This document shows positions 58,458 to 64,000 of a stretch of DNA of 64,000 nucleotides, one piece after another. This DNA comes from Erigeron canadensis (Eukaryota > Streptophyta > Magnoliopsida > Asterales > Asteraceae): contig NC_057764.1 in the NCBI RefSeq assembly GCF_010389155.1, positions 8,804,001 through 8,868,000 on the forward strand, given 5' to 3'. Positions within the stretch are counted from its first letter, which is position 1. Each line of letters begins with the position of its first letter. Under the pieces are notes generated by a model. That model saw only the letters and a program-made list of their open reading frames with translations. It did not search any database and was not told the origin of the DNA. The position numbers and the translations under genes were made by a program.

Positions 58458-60066
58458 TGTTGGATTGAAATAAGGAAAACGAGTTGTTTCCTTATTCCAC
58501 CATAGGGGGCCGAAAATTTCAAGGGTAAATCCCCTTGGGATTACTTTTCCACCAAGTTTAAAACCTTACATAATTGCCTATAAATATATAGAGGGCTAAT
58601 TCCAAGGGTTTTCACATACATTCACAATACAATCTAATTGTGAAAAACCTCTCTCTCTCTCTCTCTTTGGTTGACCGATAACCCCCTCTCCATAGGGTTT
58701 TCGGTTTTTAAGCAAGAAAAAGGTTTTTCGGGTTTAGTGCTTAAGTCGATCAAAAGGGTTAGCAACAAGGGTTTCGGTTCGTGATTCGGGTACTAGCATA
58801 CAGTATAAGAGGTGTCTAATGTGCGATTGTAGAGGGGTTTTACTTTAGACCATTATTCATCATCATAATAATATTAACTAATATTATTGGAAGCTTTGAT
58901 AAAAGAAGTCGAATTTCGGACTGTAGATAGTCGACTCATAGGGCTACAACTTTATAGTTTTGGTCGAAAGCTGATTCGGACCAGAAGCAGTCGTAAACTG
59001 GTCGTCAAGCTATTGGAAATTTCCAATCAGCATACTTTATGTGTTTATGTGATATTACTTGATAAATTAAATTGTTTAGTACACAATCAAGGTAACTTGA
59101 TGTATGTGGTCCTTTTCTTCGGAAAGGGGAGGCAAAAATTAAACATATGCATGAACCATAGTGACCATGTTTAGGTGGCCTACCTTAATTTGTTATTTGA
59201 TTAAACTAGTTCGGTAATTAGGAAGTTTATTAATTTTGTATTGTTTTATAAAGTTGTATAAAGGTGATGCAAAAATGTTTTCTTGAAAAATATAAACTTG
59301 ACTAAGAACTATTGAAATAAGAGATTTCAGTAATAAAATTGGAGTCTTACAAACTTGAGATACACCGATTCACCCATTTGAACTAACTCTAAGAGAGGTA
59401 TAAGTCGGAGTGCGCTAGCTTTATAAAAGGGTGGGTTTTTAATTGAGTTCATCGCAAACCTTTGCCCTTGCGCTTCTTTGTGCGTTCAAATGGAGTTACC
59501 GAGCTCTCTCGTGTTGTTATGACTATACAAAAGTTTTATTAAAATATTATGTTATGAAGATTGTGCATGAGTCTTCATATATAAACTTTTGATTCACATC
59601 AAATGCATTACCCATTTAAAGTTAAGTCTTTGCCACCCACTTTGATTAGAACACTTGCCAGTGCTTTTTGCTCTGCGAGAGACTTAGGTGAATTGTATCC
59701 CTTCAAGGTAGATTACCACTCGTCGTGAGACGGTGGTGGACTATCTACATGTTCTTAATCGGGCGACTTAAAGCGAGTTAAGAGGTGAGATCCTTGACCC
59801 GTGGAATAAGATGGGACAAAACATGTTTACAAAATACTTAATACCCATTTATAGTATTTTGTAAGTCCCATAATTCTAGGAGCTGCAAAGTGCAATTATC
59901 ATTTTCACGATTACCTTTTGAATACAGATGAAATGATTGTATGTCAAGTTGGATCCTAGCCTTAGTGAAAGTAATTTGTTAGATAAATTTAACAAGGGTA
60001 AATTACATTTCTTAAGGATAATTTTCAAAAATACCGATAATTGAACTTTTTTGTCTGTTTTGTAGA
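58458..60066 (+). promoter_or_regulatory. Copia D putative LTR promoter and long leader
   Basis: TATAAATA at 58579-58586 is followed by a leader with (CT)9 at 58649-58666. The 1.4 kb from there to the gag ATG has no convincing ORF. It ends in a pyrimidine-rich stretch and TTTTGTAG at 60058-60065 directly before AATGG, which looks like a 3' splice site, so the leader may contain an intron. Confidence 0.4.
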
Positions 60067-60900
60067 ATGGCAACCACAAATCCTACTCAGAACATACATC
60101 ATCAATCGGATTTTAGGTCGATGCTTGAAAGGGAAAAACTTTATGGACCTAATTTCAATGATTGGTATCGTCAGCTAAGGATTGTTTTAAAAGCTGAGGG
60201 AAAATACCATATCCTTGAAGAGCAGAGACCCACTGTTCTGGGCGCCAATGCTACTACTGAGCAATTGGCGGAATATGCTTCTGAATATGATAGACATAAT
60301 GAAATCGCTTGTTTAATGTTGGGAAGCATGAATGCTGAACCTCAAAAGCAATTTGAGCACCCATTTCCTTGTGACATGCTCACTGAACTCAAGTCTATGT
60401 ACGAAAAGAAGCCGGAGTGGAGTTGTTTGACTTAGCTGATCAACTTCATGACTTGCGACACGAACAAGGAACATCGGTCAGTCCTCATATCCTCAAAATG
60501 AAGAGGTATTTTGAGCAATTGAAAAGGTTGAACTATGCTTATCTATAGCCTATTACAATTGGCATGATTCTCAAGTCTTTATCCAAGGACTTTGAATATT
60601 TTTCGCGCAATTATACTATGCATAGCATGGAGAAAACCATTGCTAAACTTCATGCCATGGCAAATGAGTATGAAAAGAAGCTTCCAAAGAAATCTGCTAC
60701 CCCCCAAGTTCTCACGATCAAGGGGGAAGGGTCCAAAAAGATAAGAAACCGAAGGGAAAGGGCAAATAGGATAGAGGAAAGTTGCTACTCCTAAACCTAA
60801 GAAGACCCCTCCGACGAAAAAGGAACATCCAGCCAAGAACCAACTTTGCTATTATTGCAATGAAATGGGACATTGGAAGCGAAATTGTTCAAAGTATCTA
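60067..60900 (+). pseudogene. Copia D gag, frame-broken
   Basis: Start MATTNPTQNIHH at 60067. It is a gag polypeptide of Copia type (YGPNFNDWYRQLRIVLKAEG, EIACLMLGSMNAEPQKQFE, MLTELKSMYEKK). A frame change near 60415 moves to LADQLHDLRHEQGTSV, a stop follows at 60547 (TAG), then MILKSLSKDFEYFSRNYTMH to 60794. After a further frame change the knuckle CYYCNEMGHWKRNC (about 60848-60889) is intact as CX2CX4HX4C. Confidence 0.88.
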
Positions 60901-61840
60901 GCTGAGTTGAAGAAGAAAAAGCAAGCTGGTTCGGCCAGTACTTCAGGTATCTTCACAATTGAATTATATTCATTTTCTAAGCGAAATTCATGGGTTTACG
61001 ACACCAGGTGTGGTACTCATACCTGTAATTCTTTACAGGGGCTTAGAAGGAGAAGGAAACTGAAGTCGGGATCTTTACAACTGTTCGTGGGAAATGGCCA
61101 CCGGCAGCTGTTGAACAAATTGGCGAATATCATTTGGTTTTACCTAGTGGTTTAATAATTATTTTAGACAATTGTCATTATGCACCTTCTATTACTAGAG
61201 GTGTCATTTCAGTTTCTTTGTTGAAAAACAACGGATTCGTTAATGTTTTTAATGATTATGGAATTTCAGTTTTTCTTAATAATGTTCATTATTTTAATGC
61301 TATTGCTTGTGATGGTATTTATGAAATTGAAATGCATGGTTGTGATTCGGACTCGACTTATCTTTGGCATTGTCGACTTGCTCATGTTGGCAAGAAATGC
61401 ATTGAGAGACTTCAAAAGGATGGTGTCTTACAATCAAATGAAACATCATTTGATCAATGTGTCTCTTGTGTTTCGGGCAAAATGACAAGTAAATCCTTCA
61501 AAAATAAACCGGAAAAATCTAAAGAGCTACTTCGACTAATACATACGGATGTATGTGGCCCATTTAGGCATGTGTCAAGGAGAGGTGCTAGCTATTTCGT
61601 CACATTTACGGATGATTTTAGTCGTTATGGTTATGTTTATTTGATTAAGCATAAACATGAAATCTTTGAAACATTCAAGGAATTTAAAAGTGAAGTAGAA
61701 AAAATCAACTCAGTCGAACCATCAAGATTCTTCGGTCGGATCGCGGTGGTGAATACTTAAGTCAACAGGAATTATTCAACAGCTCACTCCTCCATATACT
61801 CCTCAACATAATGGTGTTTCGGAGCGGAGGAATCGAACCT
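60901..61840 (+). pseudogene. Copia D protease-integrase N-terminal part
   Basis: The protease motif at 60991-61020 is WVYDTRCGTH; the usual DTG is DTR, so it is probably inactive. A frame change near 61130 leads to the rest (CHYAPSITRGVISVSLLKNN). The zinc region is HCRLAHVGKKCIERLQ with CVSCVSGKM (61365-61485). The integrase core has D in HTDVCGPF, then a frame change at the second Asp (about 61725, LRSDRGGEY) and a small deletion near 61780; E is in NGVSERRNRT just before 61840. Confidence 0.85.
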
Positions 61841-63603
61841 TGTTGGAAATGGTCCGATATATGATGAATCATACAACTCTTCCTTTTTCATTTTGGGATT
61901 ATGCCCTTGAGACTGCTGTTCGCATTCTCAATATGGTTCCAACCAAGAAGGTTGACAAGACACCTCATGAATTGTGGCATGTGAGTGTTCCCAAATTGTC
62001 TTACATAAAGGTCTGGGGATGTGAGGCACTCGTGAAACAAGATACGCCTGACAAACTTGAACCTAGATCAGTTAAGTGCATCTTTGTAGGATACCCAAAG
62101 GAAACAATGGGCTACTACTTCTACTTTCCTAAGGAAAATACTGTCAAAGTATATCGTTTTGCTGAAGTTTTTGAAGAGCAACTCATATCTCAAAAGGACA
62201 GTGGGAGGATTGTTGAACTTGATGAAAATCAAGAAGATGTGTCAACTTCTGAAAGCACTAGGGATCTTCAACTTGGGGGGGAAAATGTTCAAAGAGATAA
62301 ATCTCTAGATGAATATCAAGTTGAAGATGATGCGATTCCACTTCGTAGGTCCTCAAGGACAATACGTGCTCGTGGAAGATTAAATCTTATGATTGAATCT
62401 GAAGAACACGAAGTAGGGGTTTTGAATGAACCTCCTAATTTCAAAGCTGCATTATCAGATCCGGAATCTGACAAATGGCTCGAAGCTGCGAATGTGGAAA
62501 TGAAATCCATGAAATATAATCAAGTCTGGAGCTTGGTTGATCTTCCACCAATTGGTAGAACCGTTGGGTGTAAATGGATCTTCAAAAAGAAGGCTAAAAT
62601 GGATGGAAATGTATACACCTATAAAGCTCGTCCTGTAGCAAAAGGTTATACTCAACTTTATGGAGTTGATTACGAGGAAACCTTTTCTCCCGTTGCGGAC
62701 ATTAGAGCTATTAGGACCATCTTGGCCATAGCAGCGTACTATGACTATAAGATATGGCAAATGGATGTCAAGACCGCTTTCTTGAATGGTTTTCTAGACG
62801 AGGAAGTTTATATGGTACAACCGGAAAGTTTTATCAATCCAGAACATCCCGACAAAGTATGCAAACTTCAAAAATCCATTTATGGATTGAAGCAAGCATC
62901 AAGGAGTTGGAATAAAAGGTTTGATGAGGAGATCAAAAAGTTTGGTTTTACTCAAAATCCTGATGAGCCATGAGTATATCGCAAAGCTGGTGGGAGTAAT
63001 GTCACTTTCCTTGTCTTGTATGTCGATGACATATTGATAGTGGGAAATCACATTCCAATGTTGAAAGACGTTAAATCTTATCTTGGAAAGTGTTTTGCTA
63101 TGAAAGACTTGGGTGAAGCGGCATTTATACTTCGAATCAAGATCTATCGAGATAGAAGTAAACGGTTGATTGGATTAAGTCAAAGTGCTTATATAGATAA
63201 AATCTTGAAGAGATTCAAGATGGAAAGTTCTAAGCGCGGGAATTTGCCTATGCAAGAGGGACTTAACTTATCTAGCAAGAATGGTGCTTCTACACCTGAA
63301 GAGGTGGAACATATGAAAAGAATTCCTTATGCTTTGGCGGTGGGTTCTATCATGTATGCGGTAAGATGCACTAGACCTGATGTTGCGTTTGCGCAAAATA
63401 TAGTTAGCCGCTATCAGCAAAATCCGGGAGAGGATCATTGGACTGCTGTAAAGAACATTCTTAAGTACATGCGTGCTACTAAAGAATTGTTTTTGGTGTA
63501 TGGAGGAAATCCCGATGCTGAGCTTAAGGTAACTGGATACTGTGATGCTGGGTTTCAGACTGATAAAGATGATACAAAATCTCAGTCATACACGTCTTCG
63601 TTT
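61840..63603 (+). pseudogene. Copia D integrase C-terminal part and reverse transcriptase
   Basis: Open from 61840 to 62973: MLEMVRYMMNHTTLPFSFW, KVWGCEALVKQ and FVGYPKETMGYYFY from the integrase C-terminus, an acidic linker with RRSSRTIRARGR, then RT (WLEAANVEMKSMKYNQVWSL, GCKWIFKKKAKMDG, QMDVKTAFLNGFLDEEVYM, YGLKQASRSW). A TGA at 62971 interrupts it; the frame resumes with the catalytic YVDD at 63019-63030 (LYVDDILIVGNHI), MYAVRCTRPDVAFAQNIVSR and the RNase H start GYCDAGFQTDKDD, up to a frame break near 63590. Confidence 0.9.
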
Positions 63604-64000
63604 TAAATGGAGGTGTGCAGTAGATTGGAAGAGCAAGAAACAATCTACAGCTGCTATGTCTGCTACAAAGTCTGAGTATATAGCTGCTTCAGATGCGGCC
63701 ATGGAAGCTGTATAGATCAGCAAGTTTATTTCTGGACTTGATGTGATGCCATCAAATAATACTCCAATGGATTTATATTGTGATAATTGCGGTGCAATTA
63801 TCATAGCCAATGAACCTGGGGTTCAAAAAGGTGCCAGACATTACCAAAGAAGATATCACTACGTTGGTGAGCAAATCGAATCGCGTGAAATCAAACTACT
63901 TAAAGTTCAAACAGATTATAATCTAGCGGATCATTTTACAAAGGCATTGGCGAAAGGAAAGCTCAATAAGCATGCTGGAGGCGTTGGTCTTAGATATTGC
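63604..64000 (+). pseudogene. Copia D RNase H, cut by the window end
   Basis: After the frame break near 63590 it reads WKSKKQSTAAMSATKSEYIA, then TAG at 63713 (EAV-stop-ISKF; Trp expected), then LYCDNCGAIIIANEPGVQ, HYQRRYHYV and ADHFTKALAKGKL, the standard Copia RNase H order. The normal C-terminus is just beyond the window. Confidence 0.88.

Larger units (their letters stand above)
58458..64000 (+). mobile_element. Copia element D, plus strand (3' end outside window)
   Basis: Gag, PR, INT, RT and RNase H in Ty1/Copia order run from 60067 to the window end. A probable 5' LTR begins near 58458 (TGTTGGATTG), but its right end and the PBS were not identified. The proteins differ clearly from Copia A-C and no additional ORF is visible before the window ends. 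At least seven frame breaks show it is degenerate. Confidence 0.85.

Noticed and set aside
58887..59174. A 95-aa ORF between the putative Copia D LTR and its gag
   Set aside because: No recognisable domain and placed in leader or intron-like sequence; it gives no support for a gene.

Overview
The window is plant nuclear DNA, almost certainly from a eudicot. The evidence is one intact three-exon NAC transcription factor gene embedded in plant-type LTR retrotransposons: Ty1/Copia elements primed by initiator tRNA-Met, and an Athila-type Ty3/Gypsy element primed by tRNA-Asp. The AT-rich DNA around them carries LINE, MULE, Helitron-like and MITE remnants. The style of the elements recalls Asteraceae, but that is only an impression.

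Positions 1-43278 are a nest of four elements. The outermost is Copia B (+ strand, 5' end outside the window). Its extra downstream ORF occupies 1-3421, its 3' UTR and polypurine tract 15432-15644, and its 3' LTR is split into 15645-16339 and 43023-43278. A block of Copia A (minus strand, LTRs 3973-4912 and 14491-15431), with a truncated second copy of the same family (3422-3970) sharing its left LTR, lies inside B. An Athila element (+ strand, 16340-43017, TSD GGTTG) is inserted in B's 3' LTR. Copia C (minus strand, 24786-36998, TSD TAATC) is inserted in what I read as the intron of Athila's env-like gene. All are broken by stops, frameshifts and deletions.

A, B and C are related families with the layout LTR-gag-PR-INT-RT-RNaseH, a gap of about 0.7 kb, an additional ORF of about 3-4 kb, PPT, LTR. 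This resembles the SIRE/Maximus (Sirevirus) lineage with its env-like third ORF. In A and C the gap contains a G-box and a TATA box upstream of the third ORF, so that ORF probably has its own promoter. The Athila element carries about 30 copies of an odd-length 13-bp palindrome, ACTGCGCCGCAGT, clustered just upstream of the LTR TATA box and around the start of its env-like ORF. It also has a 1.3-kb inverted LTR fragment between the env-like ORF and the 3' UTR.

Positions 43279-55651 are AT-rich intergenic DNA: a 192-bp foldback MITE in a (TA)n tract, a tRNA-like SINE remnant, Helitron-like termini, a LINE 3' end with a tandemly duplicated tail, and a 1.7-kb MULE-type TIR element (9-bp TSD) containing a smaller relative. 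The NAC gene (55652-57965, + strand, 312 aa) is the only gene I judge functional. From about 58458 to the window end lies a fourth, unrelated Copia (D, + strand), also degenerate, whose 3' LTR is outside the window.
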